From: Metridium senile
Taxonomy: Eukaryota > Cnidaria > Anthozoa > Actiniaria > Metridiidae
NCBI GenBank assembly: GCA_949775045.1
Contig: OX459097.1
Coordinates: 19,875,177 to 19,939,176 of the forward strand
Length of the DNA stretch: 64,000 nucleotides
Direction: 5' to 3'
The translations under genes were made by a program, and so were the position numbers. This document shows, piece by piece, positions 32,260 through 42,508 of the stretch; positions within the stretch are counted from its first letter, which is position 1; each line of letters opens with the position of its first letter. Under the pieces are notes generated by a model. The model searched no databases and was not told where the DNA came from. It was given only the letters and a program-made list of their open reading frames with translations.

Positions 32260-33726
32260 TCAAAGTCTATTCTCAAAGTCTATAGCACCCCAGTCTTTTG
32301 CAAGCAAACATAAATCTTTATGTCCACCATTTGCAGCCCAACAAAGCATCTCATTAAAGTTTGTGGCACCCCAATCCTTCGCGAGCAAGCATAAGTCTTT
32401 ATGGCCACCGTACGCAGCCCAATAAAGCATATCGTTAAAGTTTGTGGCACCCCAATCCTTCGCGAGAACGCACACGGTTTTATGTCCTTCTCGTACAGCC
32501 TCATAAAGCATCCAGTTGAAGTCTCCGGCACCCCAATCCTTCGCGAGCAAGCATAAGTCTTTATGGCCACCGTACGCAGCCCAATAAAGCATCTCATTAA
32601 AGTCTGTGGCACCCCAATCCTTCGCGAGCAAACATAAGTCTTTATGTCCACCTTTTGCAGCCTTATAAAGCATCTCATTAAAGTCTGTGGCACCCCAATC
32701 CTTCGCGAGCAAACATAAGTCTTTATGTCCACCTTTTGCAGCCTTATAAAGTATAGCGTTAAAGTTTGTGGCACCCCACTCCTTCGCGAGCAAACATAAG
32801 TCTTTATGTCCACCTTTTGCAGCATCCTCAAGCATCTCATTAAAGTTTGTGGCACCCCAATCCTTCGCGAGCAAACATAAGTTTTTATGTCCACCTTTTG
32901 CAGCCTGATAAAGCATCCAGTTGAAGTTTCTGGCACCCCAATCCTTCGCGAGCAAACATAAGTCTTTATGTCCATATCTTGCAGCCTTATAAAGTATATC
33001 GTTAAAGTTTGTGGCACCCCAATCCTTCGCGAGCAAACATAAGTCTTTATGTCCACCTTTTGCAGCCTTATAAAGCATCCAGTTGAAGTTTGTGACACCC
33101 CACTCCTTCGCGAGCAAACATAAGTCTTTATGTCCACCCCGTGCAGCACCCTCAAGCATCCGGTTGAAGTTTGTTGCACCCCAGTCTTTTGCAAGCAAAC
33201 ATAAGTCAAGGTGGCCGCCTTTCGCGGCCTGATAAAGCATCTCATTAAAGTTTCTGGCACCCCAATCCTTCGCGGGCAAACATAAGTCTTTATGTCCGCC
33301 TTTTGCAGCCTGATAAAGCATATTATTAAAGTTTCTGGCACCCCAATCCTTCGCGAGTAAACATAAGTCTTTATGTCCTTCTCGTGCAGCCTCATAAAGC
33401 ATCTCATTAAAGTTTGTGACACCCCAATCCTTCGCGAGCAAACATAAGTTTTTATGCCCACCTTTTGCAGCACCCGATAAAACTTTATTAGAGGTTTTCC
33501 GATTCCAACATTTAGAGTTTTGGTGTATCCACCTCAACAATCCCGTTCGACCTTCAAAAGATATCTGGGTTATCGTCAACGCAGAGTTTTGTTTTGTAGA
33601 GTTTTTTAAAATGTCATGCCAAGACTGTGAAACCATCCCGAGTGAAGGTGAATACTCTGCGGTACTCAAAAGTACCTTCTCAAGTGTTTCACAAGGTAAT
33701 TTACTAAAACTGGTGTTAAAACTCAT
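32260..33726 (-). CDS. F-box/ankyrin-repeat protein, type 488
   Basis: Protein-identical to 12610-14076: LPCETL F-box, 15 modules, ending DFENRL through the 13-base duplication (here 32255-32280). Its right neighbour is the broken type-197 copy, whose spacer region on the left is nevertheless intact. Confidence 0.9.
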   Translation of the reverse strand: MSFNTSFSKLPCETLEKVLLSTAEYSPSLGMVSQSWHDILKNSTKQNSALTITQISFEGRTGLLRWIHQNSKCWNRKTSNKVLSGAAKGGHKNLCLLAKDWGVTNFNEMLYEAAREGHKDLCLLAKDWGARNFNNMLYQAAKGGHKDLCLPAKDWGARNFNEMLYQAAKGGHLDLCLLAKDWGATNFNRMLEGAARGGHKDLCLLAKEWGVTNFNWMLYKAAKGGHKDLCLLAKDWGATNFNDILYKAARYGHKDLCLLAKDWGARNFNWMLYQAAKGGHKNLCLLAKDWGATNFNEMLEDAAKGGHKDLCLLAKEWGATNFNAILYKAAKGGHKDLCLLAKDWGATDFNEMLYKAAKGGHKDLCLLAKDWGATDFNEMLYWAAYGGHKDLCLLAKDWGAGDFNWMLYEAVREGHKTVCVLAKDWGATNFNDMLYWAAYGGHKDLCLLAKDWGATNFNEMLCWAANGGHKDLCLLAKDWGAIDFENRL

Positions 33727-33774
33727 AATGTTTCAGTTGTGTGTAATAAACCTTTAATTTAACGACGAATATCA

Positions 33775-33798
33775 TTTTTTTACCGATTGCCAAAAAAA
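33775..33798 (-). terminator. Imperfect transcript-end hairpin for the broken gene 33862-34455
   Basis: Type-197 form with one G-G mismatch, unchanged behind the broken gene. Confidence 0.42.
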
Positions 33799-33861
33799 AA
33801 AGTTTGGGCGTTTACTATTTCTTTCGGTCTCACAACCATTTCCCCGCAAGTACACACAACT

Positions 33862-34455
33862 TTACCAGCGTGTACTCGCGAGTATATTCTCAAAGTCTAT
33901 AGCACCCCAGTCTTTTGCAAGCAAACATAAGTCAAGGTGGCCACCTCGTGTAGCACCATCAAGCATCCCATTAAAGTTTCTGGCACCCCACTCGTCTTTC
34001 GCGCGCAAACATAAGTCTTTATGTCCGCCTCATGCAGCGCCCTCAAGCATCCAGTTGAAGTTTGTGGCACCCCAATCCCCCGCGAGAATGCACACGGCTT
34101 TATGTCCACCTCGTGCAGCCTGATAAAGCATCTCATTAAAGTTGATGGCACCCCAATCCTTCGCGAGAACGCACACGTCTTTATGTCCACCTTTTGCAGC
34201 ACCCGATAAAACTTTATTTGAGGTTTTCCGATTCCAACATTCAGAGTTTTGGTGTATCCACCTCAACAACTCCATTCGGCCTTCAAAAGATAGCTGAGTT
34301 ATCGTCAACGCGGAGTTTTGTTTTGTAGAGTTTTTTAAAATGTCATGCCAAGACTGTGAAACCATCCTGAGTGAAGGTGAATACTCTGCGGTACTCAAAA
34401 GTACCTTCTCAAGTATTTCACAAGGTAATTTACTAAAACCGGTGTTAAAACTCAT
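33862..34455 (-). pseudogene. Type-197 F-box/ankyrin gene broken by a nonsense codon
   Basis: Same as 14212-14805 except for two bases. At 34030-34032 an Arg codon CGA in the third module has become TGA (one C-to-T change on the coding strand), leaving a 141-residue open frame from 34455 to 34030 with the F-box, the helix pair and about two modules. The second change, near 34143, is synonymous (ATC for ATA). The remaining 3' part keeps its frame and its ancestral stop at 33862, so the break is young. A truncated F-box protein could still be made and compete for Skp1, so 'pseudogene' is a working label. Confidence 0.75.
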
Positions 34456-34504
34456 AATGTTTCAGTTGTGTAACACACACCTTTAATTTAACGACGAATA
34501 TCAT

Positions 34505-34526
34505 TTTTTTGCCGATTGGCAAAAAA
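34505..34526 (-). terminator. Transcript-end hairpin for 34620-35672
   Basis: Perfect nine-pair type-350 form. Confidence 0.52.
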
Positions 34527-34619
34527 GTTTGTACGTTTACTATTACTTTCGGCCTCATAACCATTTCCTCGCAAGTACACACAACTTTACATTACCTGCG
34601 TGTACTCGCGAATATATTC

Positions 34620-35672
34620 TCAAAGTCTTGTAGCACCCCACTCTTTTGCGAGTAAACATAATAAGTCAAGGTGGCCCTCTAGTGTAGCACCCTCAAGCAT
34701 CCAGTTGAAGTTTGTTGCACCGCAATCCTTCGCGAGCAAACATAAGTCTTTATGTCCACCTTTTGCAGCCTGAAAAAGCATCTCATTAAAGTCTGTAGCA
34801 CCCCACTCTTTTGCGAGTAAACATAAGTCTTTATGTCCACCTTTTGCAGCCCTATAAAGCATCATGTCAAAGTTTGTGGCACCCCAGTCCTTCGCGAGCA
34901 AACATAAATCTTTATGTCCTCTTTTTGCAGCCCAATAAAACATCGAATTAAAGTTTGTGGCACCCCAATCCTTCGCGAGCAAACATAAGTCTTTATGTCC
35001 ATATCTTGCAGCCCAATAAAACATCGAATTAAAGTTTGTGGCACCCAAATCCTTCCCGAGCAAACATACGTCTTTATATCCGCAGGGCGCAGCACCCTCA
35101 AGTATCAAGTGGAAGTCTGTTGCACCCCAGTCTTTTGCAAGCAAACATACGTCAAGGTGGCCACCGCACGCAGCCTTATACAGCATCGTATTAAAGTTTC
35201 TGGCACCCCAATCCTTCGCGAGCAAACATAAGTCTTTATGTCCACCGATCGCGGCCTGATGAAGCATCGCATTAAAGTTTCTGACACCCCAATCCTTCGC
35301 GAGTAAACATAAGTCTTTACGTCCAAATCTTGCAGCCCAATAACTCATCTCATTAAAGTTTATGACACCCCAATCCTTCGCGAGTAAACATAAGTCTTTA
35401 TGTCCACCTTTTGCAGCACCCGATAAAACTTTATGAGAGGTTTTCCGATTCCAACATTTAGAGTTTTGGTGTATCCACCTCAACAACTCTGTTCGACCTT
35501 CAAAAGCTAGCTGAGTTAGCTTCAACGTGGAGTTTTGTTTTGCAGAGTTTTTTAAAATGTCATGCCAAGACTGTGAAACCATCCTGAGTGAAGGTGAATA
35601 CTCTGCGGTACTCAAAAGTACCTTCTCAAGTATTTCACAAGGTAATTTACTAAAACTGGTGTTAAAACTCAT
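34620..35672 (-). CDS. F-box/ankyrin-repeat protein, type 350
   Basis: Protein-identical to 14970-16022. Two synonymous differences are visible: the base at 35181 (CTG for CTT, Leu) and at 35490 (an Arg codon near the F-box/helix-pair linker). With the broken 197 copy and the Glu-to-Lys change in the next gene, this part of the unit 25616-38316 has collected more changes than the rest of the array. Confidence 0.9.
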   Translation of the reverse strand: MSFNTSFSKLPCEILEKVLLSTAEYSPSLRMVSQSWHDILKNSAKQNSTLKLTQLAFEGRTELLRWIHQNSKCWNRKTSHKVLSGAAKGGHKDLCLLAKDWGVINFNEMSYWAARFGRKDLCLLAKDWGVRNFNAMLHQAAIGGHKDLCLLAKDWGARNFNTMLYKAACGGHLDVCLLAKDWGATDFHLILEGAAPCGYKDVCLLGKDLGATNFNSMFYWAARYGHKDLCLLAKDWGATNFNSMFYWAAKRGHKDLCLLAKDWGATNFDMMLYRAAKGGHKDLCLLAKEWGATDFNEMLFQAAKGGHKDLCLLAKDCGATNFNWMLEGATLEGHLDLLCLLAKEWGATRL

Positions 35673-35720
35673 AATGTTTCAGTTGTGTGTAATAAACCTT
35701 TAATTTAACGACGAATATCA

Positions 35721-35748
35721 TTTTTTTTTACCGATTGGCAAAAAAAAA
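35721..35748 (-). terminator. Transcript-end hairpin for 35838-36887
   Basis: Twelve-pair type-349 form with one G-U pair. Confidence 0.5.
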
Positions 35749-35837
35749 GTTTGTACGTTTTACTACTATTTTCGGTCTCACAACCATTTCCTCGCAAGTA
35801 CACACAACTTTACCCGCGTGTACTCGCGAGCCTATTC

Positions 35838-36887
35838 TCAAAGTCTTGTAGCACCCCACTCTTTTGCGAGTAAACATATGTCAAGTTGGCAACCTCGTGT
35901 AGCACCATCAAGCATCCGGTTGAAGCTTGTGGCACCCCAATCCTTCGCGAGCAAACATAAATCTTTATGTCCATATATTGCAGCCCAATAAAGCATATCG
36001 TTAAAGTCTCTGGCACCCCAATCCTTCGCGAGCAAACATAAGTCTTTATGTCCATATATTGCAGCCTGATAAAGCATCCAGTTGAAGTCTCTGACGCCCC
36101 AGTTCTTCGCGAGAACGCACACGGCTTTATGTCCACCTTTTGCAGCACCCTCAAGCATATTCTCAAAGTCTGTAGCACCCCACTCTTTTGCGAGTAAACA
36201 TAAGTCTTTATGTCCACCTTTTGCAGCCCAATAAAGCATCTCATTAAAGTTTGTAGCACCCCAATCCTTCGCGAGCAAACATAAGTCTTTATGTCCACCT
36301 TTTGCAGCACCCTCAAGCATCTCATTGAAGTCTGTAGCACCCCAGTCTTTTGCGAGCAAACATAAGTCTTTATGTCCACCTTTTGCAGCCTTATAAAGCA
36401 TACCGTTAAAGTTTGTGGCACCCCAATCCTTCGCGAGCAAACATAAGTCTTTATGTCCAAATCTTGCAGCCTTATAAAGCATCGCATCAAAGTCTGTAGC
36501 ACCCCAATCCTTCGCGAGCAAACATAAGTCTTTATGTCCACCTTTTGCAGCACCCTTAAGCATCTCATTAAAGTTTATGGCACCCCAATCCTTCGCGAGT
36601 AAACATAAGTCAAAGTGGGCACCTTTTACAGCACCCGATAAAACTTTATTAGAGGTTTTCCGATCCCACCATTTAGAGTTTTGGTGTAGCCACCTCAACA
36701 ACCCCGTTCGACCTTCAAAAGATAGCTGAGTTATCGTCAACGCGGGGTTTTGTTTTGCAGAGTTTTTTAAAATGTCATGCCAAGACTGTGAAACCATCCC
36801 GAGTGAAGGTGAATACTCTGCGGTACTCAAAAGTACCTTCTCAAGTATTTCACAAGGTAATTTACTAAAACCGGTGTTAAAACTCAT
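35838..36887 (-). CDS. F-box/ankyrin-repeat protein, type 349, Glu-to-Lys variant
   Basis: Differs from 16188-17237 by one residue: an EMLEGAA module reads EMLKGAA (GAG to AAG, + strand base 36557). The change lies on ankyrin helix 1, in the variable surface position after ML, so it could alter target choice. Ten modules, GATRL end. Confidence 0.9.
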   Translation of the reverse strand: MSFNTGFSKLPCEILEKVLLSTAEYSPSLGMVSQSWHDILKNSAKQNPALTITQLSFEGRTGLLRWLHQNSKWWDRKTSNKVLSGAVKGAHFDLCLLAKDWGAINFNEMLKGAAKGGHKDLCLLAKDWGATDFDAMLYKAARFGHKDLCLLAKDWGATNFNGMLYKAAKGGHKDLCLLAKDWGATDFNEMLEGAAKGGHKDLCLLAKDWGATNFNEMLYWAAKGGHKDLCLLAKEWGATDFENMLEGAAKGGHKAVCVLAKNWGVRDFNWMLYQAAIYGHKDLCLLAKDWGARDFNDMLYWAAIYGHKDLCLLAKDWGATSFNRMLDGATRGCQLDICLLAKEWGATRL

Positions 36888-36938
36888 AATGTTTCAGTTG
36901 TGTGTAATAAACCTTTAATTTAACGACGAATATCATTT

Positions 36939-36960
36939 TTTTTTACCGATTGGCAAAAAA
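36939..36960 (-). terminator. Transcript-end hairpin for 37021-38181
   Basis: Nine-pair type-386 form with one G-U pair. Confidence 0.5.
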
Positions 36961-37020
36961 GTTTGTACGTTTACTATTACTTTCGGTCTCACAACCATTT
37001 CCTCGCAAGTATACACAACT

Positions 37021-38181
37021 TTACCCGCGTGTACTCGCGAGCGTATTCTCAAGGTCTGTAGCACCCCACTCTTTTGCGAGTAAACATAAGTCAAGGTGGC
37101 CACCTTGTGTAGCAGCATCAAGCATCCCATTAAAGTTTGTGGCACCCAACTCGTCTTTCGCGAGCAAACATAAATCTTTATGTCCATATATTGCAGCCCA
37201 ATAAAGCATAACGTTAACGTTTGTGGCACCCCAATCCTTCGCGAGCAAACATAAGTCTTTATGCCCGCCTTTTGCCGCCTGATAAAGCATCTCATTAAAG
37301 TTTGTGGCACCCCAATCCTTCGCGAGAACGCACACGGCTTTATGTCCTTCTCGTACAGCCCAATAAAGCATCTCATTAAAGCTTGTGGCACCCCAATCCT
37401 TCGCGAGCAAACATAAGTCTTTATGTCCACCTTTTGCAGCCTGATAAAGCATCTCATTAAAGTTTGTGGCACCCCAGTCCTTCGCGAGCAAACATAAGTC
37501 TTTATGCCCGCCTTTTGCCGCCTGATAAAGCATCTCATTAAAGTTTGTGGCACCCCAATCCTTCGCGAGAACGCACACGGCTTTATGTCCTTCTCGTACA
37601 GCCCAATAAAGCATCTCATTAAAGCTTGTGGCACCCCAATCCTTCGCGAGCAAACATAAGTCTTTATGTCCACCTTTTGCAGCCTGATAAAGCATCTCAT
37701 TAAAGTTTGTGGCACCCCAGTCCTTCGCGAGCAAACATAAGTCTTTATGTCCATATCTTGCAGCCTGATAAAGCATAGTTTCAAAGTTTGTGGCACCCCA
37801 ATCCTTCGCGAGCAAACATAAGTCTTTACGTCCGCTGGACACAGCACCCTCAAGTATCAAGTTGAAGTTTGTTGCACCCCAATCCTTCGCAAGCAAATAT
37901 AAGTCAAAGTGGTCACCTTTTACAGCACCCGATAAAACTTTATTAGAGGTTTGCGGTTTCCAACGTTTAGAGTTTTGGTGTATCCACCTCAACAATCCCG
38001 TTCGACCTTCAAAAGATAGCTGGGCTATCGTCAACACAGAGTTTTGTTTTGCAGAGTTTTTTAAAATGTCATGCCAAGACTGTGAAACCATCCTGAGTGA
38101 AGGTGAATACTCTGCGGTACTCAAAAGTACCTTCTCAAGTATTTCACAAGGTAATTTACTAAAACTGGTGTTAAAACTCAT
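37021..38181 (-). CDS. F-box/ankyrin-repeat protein, type 386
   Basis: Protein-identical to 17371-18531, with the duplicated block at 37261-37746 and the AKDELGA insertion. Last gene of the unit 25616-38316; the next type-466 stop lies 135 bp to the right. Confidence 0.9.
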   Translation of the reverse strand: MSFNTSFSKLPCEILEKVLLSTAEYSPSLRMVSQSWHDILKNSAKQNSVLTIAQLSFEGRTGLLRWIHQNSKRWKPQTSNKVLSGAVKGDHFDLYLLAKDWGATNFNLILEGAVSSGRKDLCLLAKDWGATNFETMLYQAARYGHKDLCLLAKDWGATNFNEMLYQAAKGGHKDLCLLAKDWGATSFNEMLYWAVREGHKAVCVLAKDWGATNFNEMLYQAAKGGHKDLCLLAKDWGATNFNEMLYQAAKGGHKDLCLLAKDWGATSFNEMLYWAVREGHKAVCVLAKDWGATNFNEMLYQAAKGGHKDLCLLAKDWGATNVNVMLYWAAIYGHKDLCLLAKDELGATNFNGMLDAATQGGHLDLCLLAKEWGATDLENTLASTRG

Positions 38182-38231
38182 AATGTTTCAGTTGTGTGTA
38201 ATTAACCTTTAATTTAACGACGAATATCATT

Positions 38232-38255
38232 TTTTTTTGCCGATTGGCAAAAAAA
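38232..38255 (-). terminator. Transcript-end hairpin for 38317-39717
   Basis: Perfect ten-pair type-466 form. Confidence 0.52.
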
Positions 38256-38316
38256 GTTTGTGCGTGTTACTACTACTTTCGGTCTCACAACCATGCCCTC
38301 GCGAGTACACACAACT

Positions 38317-39717
38317 TTACCTACGTGTACTCGCGAGCCTATTCTCAAAGTCTGTAGCACGCCACTCTTTTGCGAGTAAACATATGCCAAGGTGGTCGCC
38401 TCGTGTAGCCCAATAAAGCATCTCATTAAAGTTTGTGGCACCCCAATCCTTCGCGAGCAAACATAAGTCTTTATGTCCATATATTGCAGCCTTATAAAGC
38501 ATATTCTCAAAGTCTGTAGCACCCCACTCTTTTGCGAGTAAACATAAGTCTTTATGTCCACCTTTTGCAGCCCAATAAAGCATCTCATTAAAGTTTGTGG
38601 CACCCCAATCCTTCGCGAGTAAACATAAGTCTTTATGTCCACCTTTTGCAGCCTTATAAAGCATAGCGTTAAAGTTTGTGGCACCCCAATCCTTCGCGAG
38701 CAAACATAAGGCTTTATGTCCACATTGTGTAGCCCAAAAAAGCATCTCATTAAAGTTTGTGGCACCCCAATCCTTCGCGAGCAAACATAAGTCTTTATGT
38801 CCACCTTTTGCAGCCCAATAAAGCATATCGTTAAAGGTTGTGGCACCCCAATCCTTCGCGAGCAAACATAAGGCTTTATGTCCACCTTGTGCAGCACCCT
38901 CAAGCATCCAGTTGAAGTTTGTAGCACCCCAGTCTTTTGCGAGTAAACATAAGTCAAGGTGACCACCTCGTGTAGTCCAATAAAGCATCTCATTAAAGTT
39001 TGTGGCACCCCAATCCTTCGCGAGCAAACATAAGTCTTTATGTCCACCTTTTGCAGCCCCATTAAGCATCATGTTAAAGATTATGGCACCCAAATCCTTC
39101 GCGAGTAAACATAAATCTTTATGTCCACCTTTTGCAGCCCAATAAAGCATCCAGTTGAAGTTTCTGGCACCCCAGTCCTTCGCGAGCAAACATAAGTCTT
39201 TATGTCCGCCTTTTGCCGCCTGATAAAGCACATCGTTAAAGTTTGTGGCACCCCAATCCTTCGCGAGCAAACATAAGTCTTTATGTCCGCCTCGTGCAGC
39301 CTTACAAAGCATTTCATTAAAGTTTGTAGCACCCCAATCCTTCGCGAGCAAACATAAGTCTTTATGTCCGCCTCGTCCAGCACCCCAAAGCATCTCCTTA
39401 AAGTTTATGGCACCCCAATCCTTCGCGAGCAAACATAAGTCTTTATACCCACCTTTCGCAGCACCCGATAAAACTTTATTAGAGGTTTTCCGATTCCAAC
39501 ATTTAGAGTTTTGGTGTATCCACCTCAACAACCCCGCTCGACCTTCAAAAGATAGCTGAGTTAGCGTCAACGTATAGTTTTGTTTTGTAGAGTTTTTTAA
39601 AATGTCATACCAAGACTGTGAAACCATCCCGAGTGAAGGTGAATACTCTGCGGTACTCAAAAGTACCTTCTCAAGTATTTCACAAGGTAATTTACTAAAA
39701 CCGGTGTTAAAACTCAT
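38317..39717 (-). CDS. F-box/ankyrin-repeat protein, type 466
   Basis: Protein-identical to 5723-7123. First gene of the unit 38317-48101, which lacks types 350 and 349. Fourteen modules and the open DFENRLASTRR tail. Confidence 0.9.
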   Translation of the reverse strand: MSFNTGFSKLPCEILEKVLLSTAEYSPSLGMVSQSWYDILKNSTKQNYTLTLTQLSFEGRAGLLRWIHQNSKCWNRKTSNKVLSGAAKGGYKDLCLLAKDWGAINFKEMLWGAGRGGHKDLCLLAKDWGATNFNEMLCKAARGGHKDLCLLAKDWGATNFNDVLYQAAKGGHKDLCLLAKDWGARNFNWMLYWAAKGGHKDLCLLAKDLGAIIFNMMLNGAAKGGHKDLCLLAKDWGATNFNEMLYWTTRGGHLDLCLLAKDWGATNFNWMLEGAAQGGHKALCLLAKDWGATTFNDMLYWAAKGGHKDLCLLAKDWGATNFNEMLFWATQCGHKALCLLAKDWGATNFNAMLYKAAKGGHKDLCLLAKDWGATNFNEMLYWAAKGGHKDLCLLAKEWGATDFENMLYKAAIYGHKDLCLLAKDWGATNFNEMLYWATRGDHLGICLLAKEWRATDFENRLASTRR

Positions 39718-39768
39718 AATGGTTCAGTTGTGTGTAATAAACCTTTAATTTAACGACGAATATCATTT

Positions 39769-39790
39769 TTTTTTGCCGATTGGCAAAAAA
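39769..39790 (-). terminator. Transcript-end hairpin for 39879-41090
   Basis: Perfect nine-pair type-403 form; the spacer's unique base at 39829 lies outside it. Confidence 0.52.
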
Positions 39791-39878
39791 GTTTGTACGT
39801 TTACTATTACTTTCGGTCTCACAACCATGTCCTCGCAAGTACACACAACTTTACCTGCGTGTACTCGCGAGCCTATTC

Positions 39879-41090
39879 TCAAAGTCTTGTAGCACCCCAG
39901 TCTTTTGCGAGCAAACTTAAGTCTTCATATCCATATATTGCAGCCCAATAAAGCACATCGTTAAAGTTTGTGGCGCCCCAATCCTTCGCGAGCAAACATA
40001 AGTCTTTATGTCCATATATTGCAGCCCAATAAAGCACATCGTTAAAGTTTGTGGCACCCCAATCCTTCGCGAGCAAACATAAGGCTTTATGTCTACCTTG
40101 CGCAGCCTTATAAAGCATATCGTTAAAGTTTGTGGCACCCCACTCTTTTGCGAGTAAACATAAGTCTTTATGTCCACCTTTTGCAGCACCCTCAAGCATC
40201 CAGTTGAAGTTTCTGGCACCGCAATCCTTCGCGAGCAAACATAAATCTTTATGTCCATATATTGCAGCCCAATAAAGCATAACGTTAAAGTTTGTGGCAC
40301 CCCAATCCTTCGCGAGCAAACATAAGTCTTTATGTCCACATATTGCAGCCTGATAAAGCATATTCTCAAAGTCTGTAGCACCCCACTCTTTTGCGAGTAA
40401 ACATAAGTCTTTATGTCCACCTTTTGCAGCACCCTCAAGCATCTCATTGAAGTCTGTAGCACCCCAATCCTTCGCGAGTAAACATAAGTCTTTATGTCCA
40501 CCTTTTGCAGCCCAAAAAAGCATATCGTTAAAGTTTGTGGCACCCCAATCCTTTGCGAGCAAACATAAGGCTTTATGTTTGCCTCGTGCAGCACCCTCAA
40601 GCATCCAGTTGAAGTGTGTGGCACCCCAATCCTTCGCGAGTAAACATAAGTCTTTATGTCCACCTTTTGCGGCCTTATAAAGCATATCGTTAAAGTTTGT
40701 GGCACCCCAATCCTTCGCGAACAAACATAAGTCTTTATGTCCTTCTCGCGCAGCCTGATAAAGCATCTCATTAAAGTTTATGGCACCCCAGTCTTTTGCA
40801 AGCAAACATAAGTCAAGGTGGTCACCTTTTGCAGCACCCGATAAAACTTTATCAGAGGTTCTCCGATTCCAACATTTAGAGTTTTGGTGTATCCACAACA
40901 ACAACTCCATTCGGCCTTCAAAAGATAGCTGGTCCATCGTCAACGCAGAGTTTTGTTTTGTAGAGTTTTTTAAAATGTCATGCCAAGACTGTGAAACCAT
41001 CCCGAGTGAAGGTGAATACTCCGCGGTACTCAAAAGTACCTTCTCAAGTATTCCACAAGGTAATTTACTAAAACCGGTGTTAAAACTCAT
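39879..41090 (-). CDS. F-box/ankyrin-repeat protein, type 403
   Basis: Protein-identical to 7285-8496 (LPCGIL, 12 modules, GATRL). The spacer behind its stop carries a single base unique in the array, G at 39829 (ccatgtcc where the other copies read ccatttcc), which is a usable marker for this unit in read mapping. Confidence 0.9.
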   Translation of the reverse strand: MSFNTGFSKLPCGILEKVLLSTAEYSPSLGMVSQSWHDILKNSTKQNSALTMDQLSFEGRMELLLWIHQNSKCWNRRTSDKVLSGAAKGDHLDLCLLAKDWGAINFNEMLYQAAREGHKDLCLFAKDWGATNFNDMLYKAAKGGHKDLCLLAKDWGATHFNWMLEGAARGKHKALCLLAKDWGATNFNDMLFWAAKGGHKDLCLLAKDWGATDFNEMLEGAAKGGHKDLCLLAKEWGATDFENMLYQAAICGHKDLCLLAKDWGATNFNVMLYWAAIYGHKDLCLLAKDCGARNFNWMLEGAAKGGHKDLCLLAKEWGATNFNDMLYKAAQGRHKALCLLAKDWGATNFNDVLYWAAIYGHKDLCLLAKDWGATNFNDVLYWAAIYGYEDLSLLAKDWGATRL

Positions 41091-41139
41091 AATGTTTCAG
41101 TTGTGTGTAACAAACCTTTAATTTAACGACGAATATCAT

Positions 41140-41161
41140 TTTTTTACCGATTGGCAAAAAA
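41140..41161 (-). terminator. Transcript-end hairpin for 41221-42459
   Basis: Nine-pair type-412 form with one G-U pair. Confidence 0.5.
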
Positions 41162-41220
41162 TTTGTACGTTTACTATTACTTTCTGTCTCACAACCATTT
41201 CCTCGCAAGTACACACAACT

Positions 41221-42459
41221 TTACCCGCGAGTACACGCGGGTATATTCTCAAAGTCTGTAGCACCCCAGTCTTTTGCGAGCAAACATAAGTCTTTATATC
41301 CATATATTGCAGCCCAATAAAGCATATCGTTAAAGTTTGTGGCGCCCCAATCCTTCGCGAGCAAACATAAGTCTTTATGTCCATATATTGCAGCCCAATA
41401 AAGCGCATCGTTAAAGTTTGTGGCACCCCAATCCTTCGCGAGCAAACATAAGGCTTTATGTCTACCTTGTGCAGCCTGATAAAGCATCATGTTAAATTTT
41501 CTGGCACCCCAGTCCTTCGCGAGCAAACATAAGTCTTTATGTCCATCTTTTGCAGCCCAATAAAGCATATCGTTAAAGTTTGTGGCACCCCAATCCTTCG
41601 CGAGCAAACATAAGTCTTTATGTCCAAATCTTGCAGCCCAATAAAGCATCTCATTAAAGTTTCTGGCACCCCAGTCCTTCGCGAGCAAACATAAGTCTTT
41701 ATGTCCTTCTCGTACAGCCTGATAAAGCATATTCTCAAAGTCTGTAGCACCCCACTCTTTTGCGAGTAAACATAAGTCTTTATGTCCACCTTTTGCAGCA
41801 CCCTCAAGCATCTCATCAAAGTCTGTAGCACCCCAGTCTTTTGCGAGCAAACATAAGTCTTTATGTCCACATATTGCAGCCCAATAAAGCATATCGTTAA
41901 AGTTTGTGGCACCCCAATCCTTCGCGAGCAAACATAAGGCTTTATGTTTGCCTCGTGTAGCACCCTCAAGCATCCAGTTGAAGTTTGTGGCACCCCAATC
42001 CTTCGCGAGCAAACATAAGTCTTTATGTCCACCTTTTGCAGCCTGATGAAGCATCTCATCAAAGTTTGTGGCATCCCAATCCTTCGCGAGCAAACATAAG
42101 GCTTTATGTCCACCTTGTGCGGCCTGATGAAGCATCTCATCAAAGTTTACGGCACCCCAGTCTTTTGCAAGCAAACATAAGTCAAGGTGGTCACCTTTTG
42201 CAGCACCCGATAAAACTTTATTAAAGGTTTTCCGATTCCAACATTCAGAGTTTTGGCGTATCCACAACAACAACCCCATTCGACCTTCAAAAGATAGCTG
42301 AGTTAGCGTCAACGCGGAGTTTTGTTTTGCAGAGTTTTTTAAAATGTCATGCCAAGACTGTGAAACCATCCTGAGTGAAGGTGAATACTCTGCGGTACTC
42401 AAAAGTACCTTCTCAAGTATTTCACAAGGTAATTTACTAAAACTGGTGTTAAAACTCAT
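41221..42459 (-). CDS. F-box/ankyrin-repeat protein, type 412, Gly6Ser and Ile-to-Val variant
   Basis: Shares Ser6 with the copy at 21571 and adds one further change, WGAVNFDEML for WGAINFDEML in the first module. The nesting of these two changes suggests the copies at 21571 and 41221 are closer to each other than to the Gly6 copies. Twelve modules, IPACTRG tail. Confidence 0.9.
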   Translation of the reverse strand: MSFNTSFSKLPCEILEKVLLSTAEYSPSLRMVSQSWHDILKNSAKQNSALTLTQLSFEGRMGLLLWIRQNSECWNRKTFNKVLSGAAKGDHLDLCLLAKDWGAVNFDEMLHQAAQGGHKALCLLAKDWDATNFDEMLHQAAKGGHKDLCLLAKDWGATNFNWMLEGATRGKHKALCLLAKDWGATNFNDMLYWAAICGHKDLCLLAKDWGATDFDEMLEGAAKGGHKDLCLLAKEWGATDFENMLYQAVREGHKDLCLLAKDWGARNFNEMLYWAARFGHKDLCLLAKDWGATNFNDMLYWAAKDGHKDLCLLAKDWGARKFNMMLYQAAQGRHKALCLLAKDWGATNFNDALYWAAIYGHKDLCLLAKDWGATNFNDMLYWAAIYGYKDLCLLAKDWGATDFENIPACTRG

Positions 42460-42508
42460 AATGTTTCAGTTGGGTGTAACAAACCTTTAATTTAACGACG
42501 AATATCAT

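Larger units (their letters stand above)
25616..38316 (-). repeat. Ten-gene higher-order repeat with a 243-bp deletion, 12,701 bp
   Basis: All ten types are present; the 424 copy has lost three modules and the 197 copy has a nonsense codon. The length equals the complete unit minus 243 bp. Confidence 0.88.
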
